Assembly (NCBI RefSeq): GCF_027409185.1
Contig: NC_084464.1
Span: forward strand, 74,458,095 to 74,522,094
Origin: Cynocephalus volans
Taxonomy: Eukaryota; Chordata; Mammalia; Dermoptera; Cynocephalidae
DNA: 64,000 nucleotides
Direction of reading: 5' to 3'
A model generated the notes under the pieces. It ran no database searches, was not told the DNA's origin, and saw nothing but the letters and a program-made list of their open reading frames with translations. The translations under genes and the position numbers were made by a program. Numbering within the stretch: the stretch's first letter is position 1; every line of letters begins with the position of its first letter. Positions 11,069 through 20,270 of this stretch are shown piece by piece.

Positions 11069-12595
11069 TGTGGCCGGGGGTTTCACAGTTCACCGGTTTA
11101 AGACTAATGACTAACTAGGATGTTGCTGTGGTTGCCAATTTCGTATGGCTCCCTCCGTGACTGCTCAGTTGGCCTCTAGTGCCTTGTGTGTGTGGTTGCC
11201 TCGGGTCTTGGGCTTCTCCGGGGAGCCACCTTTCTGGTCAGCTTGGACTCTGCTAGGCTGGTGGATCACGTACCACAGGGTGTGTGATCTCTGTTGAGCT
11301 TTCACTTCCCGTGCAGGACTTCTCCCTGTTCCGTGTGCTCTGGCCCAGGCTGTTAGATCGTGCAGTGGCGACCCCACCGGGTGTGTGGTTTCTGTCGAGT
11401 CTCCGCCTCCCTGGCCGCATGTCTCCCCACTCTGTGCGCACTGTGCTGGGCTGGGGCGTGTCTTCTGCACCCCTCGTCTATCAGCTGGGCCTTCAAGACC
11501 CTGCTCGGCACCGCTTCGCCCAGGAAGTCCACCAGGTTTCTGCTGGGCACAGACGACCGGTCTCTCTGGGTGCCTTTGTAGCACTATGTTGATCTTTCTC
11601 GGGTATTGTTCACCTTTGTATCCCCCCAGTATAAACCGAGTCTAGCGCCCACCTGCAGCCTGGTCTCCTGCCGGTTCAAGCGGACCTGGGAGCTCTCCTA
11701 CCACACTATTCCCAACCAGAAATTCGTTAGGCTTTTTTCCAAACTGGTGGCCGCAGAGATGGTGTCTGCCTCCCAGTAACAGGGAGTTTACCTGGGGCCG
11801 GAGTCCAGGGTATGGTGGAGTGACGGGTACTACCTTGCCCTCCCGACACTGGCCCGGGACACCCCTGCCACCAGCCCGCCAGAGAACCGCGGAGGGAGTT
11901 GGAGCCGAGGCCGGTCCACAGGCTCCGGAAAGCCCGGCGCCAGGCCAAGCAAGTGGGAGGGCTCAGTGATGGCCGAGCAGGGCGGAGCTGCCCGCACCTG
12001 GGAAAATGGAGGCAGCACCGGGCGGTGAGTGGCCTGGTGGTGCAGGCGGGAGCCGCGTGGGCATGCACCCCCCGAACAGAGCTATGCCAGGGATCACTCA
12101 CAGTGCTGTGCCAGGTCGGGTGCTCGCTCTCTGTCTCTGGTTTGCCGCCTTTCCCAGTTCTCGGCCGCTGCCGCCTCGGGCTGTTCAGTCGCGGCACGGC
12201 TCGGGCGCTCCCAGGAATCTTCTTTAATGCCGGCCTGAAACCTCGAATCCTGAATAGGGCAGCTGGCCGCCTTTAGCGTGGCCCCGGCCTCCGGGATCCT
12301 GGCTGCATCCACAGCAGCCCTGGCGCCATGTTCCCTGTTTCGAGACTCGCTTTTGCAGCTAAGAATCAGTTCTTTTCCTGCTCCACACTTCAAAGCTGTT
12401 GCCTGTAAATGAGGCAGCCTCTCCTGCCGGGGGGCAAAGTGGCGGTCACCCCCCACGACCGGTCAGCAGCAGCAGTCGTCCCTTAAGAGATGGCGAGAGG
12501 AAGGTCCATAAGTTTCCGGGCTGCCTGAGGCCCAGTGGCCACCTTTTTCACCTCAGCTACTCCGCGCCAGCCGCGCAGCCGCCGCCATCTTGAAA
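11069..12595 (-). promoter_or_regulatory. L1 5' UTR with internal promoter
   Basis: About 1.5 kb of GC- and CpG-rich sequence precedes ORF1, in contrast to the AT-rich surroundings. At its extreme 5' end, reading on the minus strand from 12,592, lies CAAGATGGCGGC. That matches the YY1 site which in L1 elements fixes transcription initiation near the element's first base. Overlapping open frames on both strands here are composition artefacts. Presence of this region means the insertion is not 5'-truncated. Confidence 0.8.
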
Positions 12596-12816
12596 AAACC
12601 AACAAACTCAATTTCTCCTGCAATACTTTCTCACAACATAATCAACACATAAGCCTGGCTGGTTAGCTCAGTTGGTTAGAGCTTGGTGCTGATAACACCA
12701 GGGCCCAGGCCCAGGGTTTGATTCTTGTACTAGCCAGGCATGTCCCTGCCCCACCCCCACCAAATGAATTTAGGCTGGTCAGTTAGCTTACTCAGTGGAA
12801 TACGGTGCTGATAATC
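12596..12816 (-). other. Extra 5' sequence carried inside the L1 TSDs (candidate 5' transduction)
   Basis: Between the L1 5' end (YY1 site) and the right-hand TSD copy lie about 220 bp that are not L1: about 57 bp of unique sequence, then a tRNA-derived SINE in antisense orientation relative to the L1. Since the TSD encloses it, it appears to have been inserted with the L1, as if the L1 RNA started upstream of the source element. Confidence 0.65.
12655..12816 (+). mobile_element. tRNA-Ile-derived SINE, dimer-like, second unit truncated
   Basis: The first unit, from 12,657, reads GGCTGGTTAGCTCAGTTGG (A-box region), contains the anticodon-loop sequence CTGATAA (Ile GAT), and has a B-box-like GGTTTGATTC. 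It ends in TAGCCAGGCA. After a C-rich linker a second tRNA-like unit starts at about 12,773 and stops just after its anticodon loop at 12,816, exactly at the TSD boundary. The family resembles the SINE at 33,901 and the colugo CYN family. Confidence 0.75.
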
Positions 12817-12830
12817 TTAGGTTCACTTTA

Positions 12831-13344
12831 AAGGAACTTGATGTCAAAGCTAAGAAATCACGTTAATATTTTTAAATCTTCTCTCTTGAATCATTGATAA
12901 AGTTTAATTAGCTAGGCAATTATTGACGTTATCTTGTTAGGTACAGACATTTAAAAGCCTCTGTGTGTTACACTTAAACCTGTTAGTAAATATTAACATA
13001 TATATAGTGAATAATTTCTCCCTGTACATGCTTGCCTTTTCCTTTTCTTACTACTGTCTTTTGGTGAACAAAATTTATTAACTTTTACAAATAATTTGCT
13101 TTATTTTTATATGTACCCAATAAACTGTTGAAAATTGTCTTACAATTTTTGGAAAAGAAATTAAAGAGAATGAAATTTGAGTTACTACATTAAATAATAT
13201 TATAAAGTTAAATAATTTAAACATTTTGGTTCTTCCAAAAGATTCAAGCATATATGAATATTTAGAAATGAAAAATGTGGCATGTTAGGATTTTGTTAGG
13301 AATTTATGCATAGTACTGGAAATAAATAAGGACAAATAATTATC
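12831..13344. other. Anonymous AT-rich intergenic sequence
   Basis: I see no gene or assignable repeat here. Confidence 0.55.
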
Positions 13345-13835
13345 CGTTCCTATGTAACAAATAACCACAAGTGTAGTAGTTTCAAAAAAATTAAACGTAT
13401 TATCTCACAGTTTCTCTGAGTCAGGAGTCCCCATGTTATTTGGGTCCTCTGCTCAGGTTCTCACAGGCTGAACTGAAAGTGGAGCCCAGGCTGCAGTCTT
13501 ACCTGATGTACATGGTCCTCTTCCAAGCTCACCTGTTGTTGGCAGAATTCAGTGCTTTGCAGTTACAGGACTGAGGCCACCTGCTGTTCCTTGCTCTATG
13601 GCCCCCTCCACAACAGGGCAGATTGCTTATTCAAGGACAACAGAATAACATCTCTGCTGCTTTGAATGTCTATGACGTCTTTTATCTCTGACCTCTAGAC
13701 CTACTTTCAAACCACTCACTTGATTACATCAGGCTCACCCAGGATAAACTTTTTGATTCCTCGCAGTTAATTGGTTAGGAATCCTAACTACATCTGTAAA
13801 ATCTTTTCATCCTGCCTTACTACCTAACCTAATCA
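13345..13835. mobile_element. Old interspersed repeat, family not assigned
   Basis: The stretch is GC-richer than its surroundings. It has the layout TAACAAATAACCACAAG ... ATCTCACAGTTTCTCTG ... GGTCCTCTGCT ... TTGTTGGCAGAATTCAG, which I recognise as a common ancient mammalian repeat. A related copy seems to lie at 37,646-38,190. I cannot name the family with certainty. Confidence 0.5.
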
Positions 13836-14242
13836 GTGGATGGATATCTCATTTTATCTGTAGATATTACTCACAATCCAAGATTGGAGATTATACAGAA
13901 CATATGCTCCAATGAATGAGAATTAAATCCTTAAAATATTAGAAGAAAATAGTGAGGAACACTTATTTCATCCTTCAGTGGGGAAGAACACTCCCAGAAT
14001 TAAAAAAAAGAGAATGATAATTAAAGAAGAGAATAATTTATTTACATATAAAATATTTCTTATCTACATAAATTAAATCTATAAAAAAGAGCAAAATATA
14101 AAAAACTGGAAAAATATTGTTACATTTACTTAAAATTGTTTATATGCAAACATCTCTCACAAGTAAGAAAAAATAAGCTCAACAGGAAAATGAAATTATT
14201 ATATGAACAAGAAAACTTAAAATATCATATTAGTCAATGTCA
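13836..14242. other. Anonymous A-rich intergenic sequence
   Basis: Nothing coding or repeated was recognised. Confidence 0.5.
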
Positions 14243-14865
14243 ACACTGATTTTCCTCTGCTACATTTTGTGGTAAGTACATGCTGTTGTTTAATCTTCAG
14301 TATGAATTTGCGATGGGGTAATATTATTAATAGTATTATACTTGTTATGGGTTGAATTGTCTCTCCTTCAAGAAAAGATATGTGGAGTACTAACCCCCAG
14401 TACCTCAGAATGTGACCTTATCTGAAGATAGGGTCTTTGTAGAGGTAATCAACTTAAAATGAAATCATTAGGGGGGGTCATAATCCAATATGACTGGTGG
14501 CCTTATAAAAAGGGAAAATTTGAACATAGAGACAGAGATATGGAAGGTAAAAGAAGTGAAGAGACAAAGGCAGAAGACATCAACATATAAGCAAAGGAGA
14601 GTGGCCTGGAACAGACCCTCCCCTCACAACCCTGAGAAAAAAAACTATCCGGCTGACAGCTTGATTTTGAATTTCTACCCTTTAGAACTGTGAGATGATA
14701 AATTCCTGTTTGTAAGCCAACCAACCTGTTTGTCGTGCTTTGCTACTACATCCCTGGCAAGCTAATATAATACTTTTTATGCATAAAATAAAACAGTGAC
14801 TTAGAGAGATTAATTAACTCACCCAAGGCAATACATCCAGTGATATCAGAACTTGTGTCTTTGGT
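14243..14865 (-). mobile_element. MIR SINE split by a solo LTR
   Basis: MIR-like antisense sequence runs from about 14,243 to 14,342 and resumes at 14,775-14,865 (GACTTAGAGAGATTAATTAA, CTCACCCAAGGC). The two halves join into one MIR when the LTR and one copy of its 5-bp TSD are removed. Confidence 0.6.
14343..14769 (+). mobile_element. Solo LTR, ERVL-MaLR (MLT1-like)
   Basis: The 427-bp element starts TGTTATGGGTTGAATTG and ends GCTAATATA. It contains the MLT1-type blocks AACCCCCAGTACCTCAGAATG, TCCAATATGACTGGTG and GAACTGTGAGATGATAAAT. A perfect 5-bp TSD, ATACT, flanks it at 14,338-14,342 and 14,770-14,774. No retroviral genes remain; a solo LTR results from LTR-LTR recombination. Confidence 0.82.
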
Positions 14866-15475
14866 GGAAACTTTTAATTATCGTGACAAGGATTAAGAAT
14901 GATATAGTGAGATTTAAGAAATGTTAGATTTTGCCATCTGCTGCACAGATTAATATATAAAGAAATAACAATCAATAAATATAGTTTTAAAAACCCTCCC
15001 CACTCTTCTTTTTTCTTTCCTCTTTTTCTAGAGGTAACCTCTACCAAAACTGTTATGTTTGTTTCCTGACTGTGTTGTATAGTCTGCATGCCATATATAA
15101 TATGACTTCAGATTTTAAGTTCACGTAAATGGTTTCATAATGTAGTATCAATTTTTCCATTCAATTGCTCTCAAATTTAAAAAGCACAATATATCTCCTT
15201 ACATCATTCACTTTACAAACATATTTTAAAATTATATTTTTTCAATTTAAAAAAGTATATTTCAGACCAGCACTGTTTCTTGGGATTTTTAGTTCTTTAA
15301 TAGGAAGTTTTAGGAGAAATGAGGACAGGGAAAATGCTTCATGAGATACACTGTGCTGAGAAATATGTATCATTATTTTCCAAATAATCCTACATCACTA
15401 GCAGTTAATTCACTGATCTAATAGAAATAAACAAAAGCTCGTTAAGTGCTACATATCAGTTAAGCAAAATTAAAA
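14866..15475. other. Anonymous AT-rich sequence
   Basis: The part at 15,020-15,190 has a vague resemblance to an old L1-associated repeat, but I cannot assign it. No gene is visible. Confidence 0.45.
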
Positions 15476-16226
15476 TGAAACGGAGTTTCTCAAAAAGTTA
15501 GACATAGAATTACCATACGGCCCAGCAATTCTACTTCCAGATATGTACCCCAAAATATTGAAAACAGGTACTCAAACAAATATTTTTACTCAAATTTATA
15601 TAGCAGCACTATTCACAATATCACAAAAGTAGAAACAACCCAAATGTACAGCAATGGATGAATGGATAAACAAATTGTGGTATAAACTTACAATGGGCTA
15701 TCATGCAGCCATAAAAAGGAGTGAAATACAACCACAATTATTTGAAGTTGATACGACAAGCAAACAGAAAGGACATTGTTGGGGGGGAGGGGGGCAGGGA
15801 GAAGGGAGGGAGGTCTTGGTGATGGGGAGCAATAATCAGCTACAATGTATATCGACAAAATAAAATTAAAAAAAAAAAAAAGGAGTGAAATATTGATACA
15901 TGCCATAATGTGGATCAACCTTGAAAATATAGTAAGTAAAAGAAGCCAGATACAAAAGGTCACATATTGTATAATTTTATTTACATGAAATCTACAGAAT
16001 AGGTAAATTCATTGAAGCAGCAGTTTGGTGGTTGCTAAGGGCTGGGGGAAGGAGGAAGTGGGAAAAAACTGCTTAATGGGTATGGGATTTTATTTTGGGG
16101 TGATAAAAATGTTTTGAAATGAGATAAATGTACTGGTTGCACAACATTGTGAATGTATCAGACGCCACGAAATTGTTCACTTTAATTGGTTAATTTTATG
16201 TTGTTTGAATTTCACCTCAATAAAAA
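15476..16226 (+). mobile_element. Old L1 (L1M-type) 3' end
   Basis: The + strand carries an ancient L1 ORF2 end and 3' UTR: ATTACCATACGGCCCAGCAA, GGATGAATGGATAAACAAA, then GGTTGCTAAGGGCTGGGGG and a terminal CACCTCAATAAAAATG. It is more diverged than the other L1s. A short younger L1 stub interrupts it at 15,729-15,876. Confidence 0.8.
15729..15876 (+). mobile_element. 148-bp 5'-truncated L1 3' stub with 16-bp TSD
   Basis: The insert is the last 148 bp of an L1 like the copy at 5,764: the GACATTGTTGGGGGG tract, the G-rich block, ATGTATATCGACAAAA and a poly-A tail. It lies between two copies of AAAAAGGAGTGAAATA (15,713-15,728 and 15,877-15,892; the A run makes the tail boundary ambiguous). Removing it restores the older L1 around it. 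Confidence 0.88.
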
Positions 16227-16625
16227 TGTAAAAAGTTTTAAAAAAATAGAAAAAAATGATTTCCATTCCTTTGAGTATATACCCAGTAGTAGGATTGCCA
16301 GATCGTATGGTAGTTCTCTTTGTTGTTGTCTGAGGAATCTCTATACTGTTTTCCATAATGGCTCCACTAATTTATAGTCCCAACAACAGTATAGAAGGAT
16401 TCCCCTTTCTCTGCATCCTTGCCAACATTTGTTATTCTCCATCTTTTTGATAATAGCCAGTCTAACTGGGGTGAGATGATATCTCAATGTGGTTTTGATT
16501 TGCATTTCCCTGATGATTAGTGATGTTGAGAATTTTTTCATGTACTTGTTAGCCATTTGTATGTCTTCCTTTGAGAAAAGTTGAGAAATGTCTATTCAGC
16601 TTATTTGCCCATTTTTTAACTGGAG

Positions 16626-16646
16626 TATTATTATTATTATTATTAT

Positions 16647-16686
<40 letters not shown>
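16626..16686. repeat. Compound (ATT)n(AGT)n microsatellite
   Basis: About seven ATT units pass directly into about thirteen AGT units within the inverted L1 part. One T-to-G change in an ATT unit, followed by expansion, would explain it. Confidence 0.9.
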
Positions 16687-16997
16687 TTACTGTTGTTTGA
16701 GTTCCTTATATATTCTGGCTATTAATCCATTGTCAAAGGGATACCTGCACTCTCATGTTCATCACAACTCTATTTACAATAGCCAAGATATGGAACCAAT
16801 ATAAGTGTCCATCGACAGATGACTGGATAAGGAAAATGTGGTATATATACACTATAGAATACTACTCTGCCATAACAGAAGAATGAAATTTTACCATTTA
16901 CAGTAACATGGATGAGCTTGGATAAGTGTTAAGTGAAATAAGCCAGGCACAGAAAGAGAAATACTGCATGTCCTCGTCTTAAGTGGGAGCTGAGAAT

Positions 16998-17095
16998 GAA
17001 AGAAAGGAAGGAAGGAAGGGGGGGAGAGAGAGAGAGAGAGAGAGAGAGGAAGAATGAAAAGAAGGAAGGAAGGAAGGAAGAAAGGTAGAAAGAAG
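16998..17095. repeat. (GGAA)n and (GA)n purine tract in L1 3' UTR
   Basis: The L1 3' UTR carries GGAA repeats, an uninterrupted GA run at about 17,026-17,049, and further GGAA repeats. Confidence 0.85.
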
Positions 17096-17351
17096 CAAAC
17101 AACCACAACAATAAGTTGAACTTTCCAAAGGAGAGAACAGATCTATGGTAACTGGCAGTGGGAAAAGAGGAGGGGGGAAGGGGTTAGGGAGAAATTGGGT
17201 AACGGACACAAAGAATGACTACGATTTGTAAGGATGAACATGCTAATAATGCTGATTTGATCATTACATACTGTACAGAAATACTGATAGTCAACTCTGT
17301 ACCCCATAAGTATGTATAATCAATTGTTTCAAGTGTAAAATTTTTTAAAAA

Positions 17352-19080
17352 GTCATCAATATATGCTAAATCTGGTGAAGAAAACTTGACAAGAAACTGC
17401 AAAAAACATAGAAAAAATAAAATAAAAAATAAAAAAGAATGTTACAAAATATTATGTGGAGGATCATACAACTGTGTGTATGTACTTGCACATATTTATG
17501 CACAGAAAACAATACAGATGATTATAAACAAAAATCTTATTGTGTTTAATTATGAATATTTTCTTCCTCAAACTGCAAACTGTTCATATTTTTTAAAGAA
17601 CACATATTCCTTGTGAAATTATATATGTTATTTCTGTGTACAACTTTTTAAAATTTCATCCATAAATCAAGGAATATATACAAATTACAGGAATTATTTA
17701 TCCATTAGTATTCTCTAGGAGGGAGTGGGGTCTAAAGCTTTTAGTCTCTAACAAATGGTTTGAAATTTATATGCCAAAGTGGTTTAAACATGTATGAAAT
17801 TCATATCAACATATATTAAATTATAATTCATAATTATAATTTATAACTATAATTATGGTGCAGAAAATTAAAAATCGGGAATATTAGTTCACTAGAGAAA
17901 TAAAGAGTTATAAAGAGAAAGAAAATATTTGAATGCTGTAAGGATGGTATGGGCCAACGTAAAGTATAATTCATATTTAAGGAAAAAAATGACATTTAAA
18001 AACCTGACCTTTATTAATAGGGTAGTAAAGTACTTTGAAAGTGTCAAGCCCTGCACAGAGATTGGAATAAGAAAGTAAAATGTGTTTAATTACCATGATA
18101 TGTGCTGAAATAAAATAGTGAATTCTATGATAAAATCCCAGATACCTATTATCAGTATGGTAAAACGTAACACACAGCCAGAGGAGAGCCTCCAAGGGTG
18201 CGGGGAGTCCAGACAGCAGCTGCTAGAGCAGAGGTCAGGGCAGTGCCCTGGAAGTCCAGAACATTTTGTTGTTGTTGTTTGGAACCTCAGTGCTGGGTCA
18301 CACAGTTCTCTCTGACTGCATATTCCATCAGCTTCCTGTCTCACTCAAGCTTCCTTGTTCCAAGAACACAGTAAGCACATGTCTATCTCATGCCGTGCCA
18401 CTTGGTATTTCCACCATTTTAAAACCCTCTGGCTCCAGATATATAACTGACTCACTTCACTATGAAGCAGGTTCACTGTGCACCAGTATCAATCCCAAGG
18501 GTAGACTGTAAACACCTCACCAGTACCATAGACTGGTATCAATCCACTTACACAAGTCTGGTGACACAGCGCACTCATATGACAAGTTAAATGAAACAGA
18601 TAGGCAGTAGGCTATTATTCACAGCAGGGACAATAGAAGCTTAAGATTTATGGTAAGCTTGGTCCTGCAAGGCTCAGGAAATCTTTGCAGGGAAGATGGC
18701 CTCTTGTCTGCATGTTCCTTACATTGTACCACAGCTGAGGGGCCCTGAAAACTGTCTGCTCTGGGTTTTATACCCGAGGAGTTATTGGAATTGCTGGGCT
18801 AAAGTGTTGTAGGACATCCTGTTCTAGGTGGACAGGAACAGAGCCTGGGTTCTTCTGGCCAGCTCCTCTTTATCTAAAGATGTTGTAGTCCTAGCACATT
18901 CCACAGTTATTCTGAGAACTACAAGGGAGAAAGACGAGGAGGGGGAAGCTGGTCAGCCAAGGTCTCACGCTCCGGGGTCTCTTCTCAAAGAACAGAGAGG
19001 CCTTCCTTATCAACCTGTAAAGAACAGCTGACCCCATCCTCTTGATCACTCTCTGCTCCTCTGCATGGGCTTATTAGTTA
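17352..19080. other. Intergenic sequence; GC-richer block at 18,160-19,030
   Basis: 17,352-18,160 is AT-rich with an AT palindrome near 17,818-17,862. From 18,160 to about 19,030 the base composition is richer in G and C and LTR-like in feel, but I could not assign a family or find terminal repeats. No convincing gene is seen; the short frames here have no recognisable homology. Confidence 0.5.
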
Positions 19081-19226
19081 TAACACTTACCACCACATAG
19101 TATAAGCACCCACATGGCGGGAAATTTTTCTATTCTGTTTGTTGCTGCTTTCCTGGGACCTAGAATAATGCTCGAAACATTATGGGTGCTCAACAAATAT
19201 TATCAAATGAGTGAATGAATGTAGAT
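19081..19226 (+). mobile_element. L2 LINE 3' end
   Basis: CCTAGAATAATGCTCGAAA, GGTGCTCAACAAATATTATC and the terminal GAGTGAATGAATG match the conserved L2 3' end. Confidence 0.65.
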
Positions 19227-19977
19227 AGCACAATAAAGGGCATGAAATCCCAATCTAGATTTCAGGTTATTTGAAATCTATTCTTAGATCCTATCCTAAA
19301 GAGGCCCTTTTCCATAAATACTTATATTATTTCCTATTAATGTATCCTATTTAGAATTTTTAATTAACTAATGTAAATTCATAGTGTAATAAAACATTTA
19401 AAGCATTTCTTGATTTTGTGTCTACTTTTCAACTACTATGAAGCAATAAAAATAGCCTTTTGAATTTTATTTTTTCAAGAAAATTTATAATAGGACAGTT
19501 CCTTCTAACATTATGCTACCAATTTATGACAATAAATTAAGAGTAAAGGAAAGTCAATTGCTTGTGAGAAACAGAATGTGGACAGAGACTAGAGAATAGA
19601 CTGAAGTGACAGGAAAAGATTAACAACCTAGTTTACCTTTACCAAATGTGTTTACAAATTATCCTATAAAAGACATTATTATCATGTGTATTTTTCAAAT
19701 TAGACCAAAGCATTTGTTGGGTAAGTACAATAATGAGTTTTCTTCAGATTATAATGAAAATATATCTAATGCAACTTACTGAGAGGTCAAATGAACATAA
19801 GTTATCAGGAGAGAAGGAAAATAAAAATTCTATATGATATTTCTACCACTGTGTGTCTTAGTTGGCCATTTGCCTATAAACTAGAGTAACACAGGCATAA
19901 ATGGAACACTTGCTGTGAGATGAAGATTCCCAACAGTGTTAAATTCAGTGTGCTTGATCTCAGCCTACTCTGCCTCC
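19227..19977. other. Anonymous AT-rich intergenic sequence
   Basis: No gene or assignable repeat was recognised. Confidence 0.5.
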
Positions 19978-20194
19978 AAAATATTTTTTTAATTAATTAA
20001 TTAATTAATTAATTAATTTTTAACTTTTATTTTGTCGATATGCATTGTGGTTGATTATTGTTGCCCCTTACCAAAGCCTCCCTCCCTCCTCACTCTCCTC
20101 CCTCCCACCCAACAATGTCCTTTCTGTTTGCTTGTCATATCAACTTCAAGTAATTGTCCTTGTTATATCTTCTTCCACCCCCCCCCCGCCGGTT

Positions 20195-20198
<4 letters not shown>

Positions 20199-20254
<56 letters not shown>
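20199..20254. repeat. (TG)n microsatellite in L1 3' UTR
   Basis: About 28 uninterrupted TG units, the counterpart of the GT repeat at 5,956-5,996. They are preceded by a C run (G on the L1 sense strand). Confidence 0.95.
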
Positions 20255-20257
<3 letters not shown>

Positions 20258-20270
20258 TTATATATTAAAT

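Larger units (their letters stand above)
5764..12816 (-). mobile_element. Near full-length young L1 with 14-bp TSD and 5' extension
   Basis: On the minus strand the order is: 5' extension (12,816-12,596), CpG-rich 5' UTR (12,595-11,069), ORF1 (11,068-10,088), a 187-bp spacer, ORF2 (9,900-6,073), a 3' UTR with a G-rich tract, and an A-rich tail ending at 5,764. The 14-bp sequence TTAGGTTCACTTTA lies directly at both ends (5,750-5,763 and 12,817-12,830). On the element's sense strand the cut falls in TT/TAAAG or TTT/AAAG, close to the L1 endonuclease preference TT/AAAA. Length without the extension is about 6.8 kb, as expected for a complete mammalian L1. Two in-frame stops in ORF2 make it non-autonomous as read here. 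Confidence 0.92.
16245..17333. mobile_element. L1 with 5' inversion (twin-primed)
   Basis: 16,250-16,732 is L1 ORF2 in minus orientation ([18 protein letters not shown] block). 16,733-17,333 is the adjoining, more 3' L1 sequence in + orientation, beginning AAAGGGATACCTGCACTC. In L1 order the two pieces abut with only about 10 bp lost at the inversion point, the signature of twin priming. A possible 18-bp imperfect, AT-rich TSD lies at 16,227-16,244 and 17,334-17,351 (16 of 18 match). Confidence 0.82.

Noticed and set aside
11165..12593. Multiple overlapping frames of 60-156 codons
   Set aside because: They lie in the GC-rich L1 5' UTR on both strands and do not resemble proteins.
12657..12742. 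A possible functional tRNA-Ile gene
   Set aside because: The B box and stems deviate, and it continues into a linker and a second truncated tRNA unit, so it is a SINE.
16622..16686. Trinucleotide array as a possible CRISPR-like or coding repeat
   Set aside because: It is a plain ATT/AGT microsatellite without spacers, inside an L1.
18090..19031. A possible gene in the GC-richer block
   Set aside because: Frames are short and overlap on both strands, no splice-consistent protein is recognisable, and the block looks more like an unassigned old repeat.
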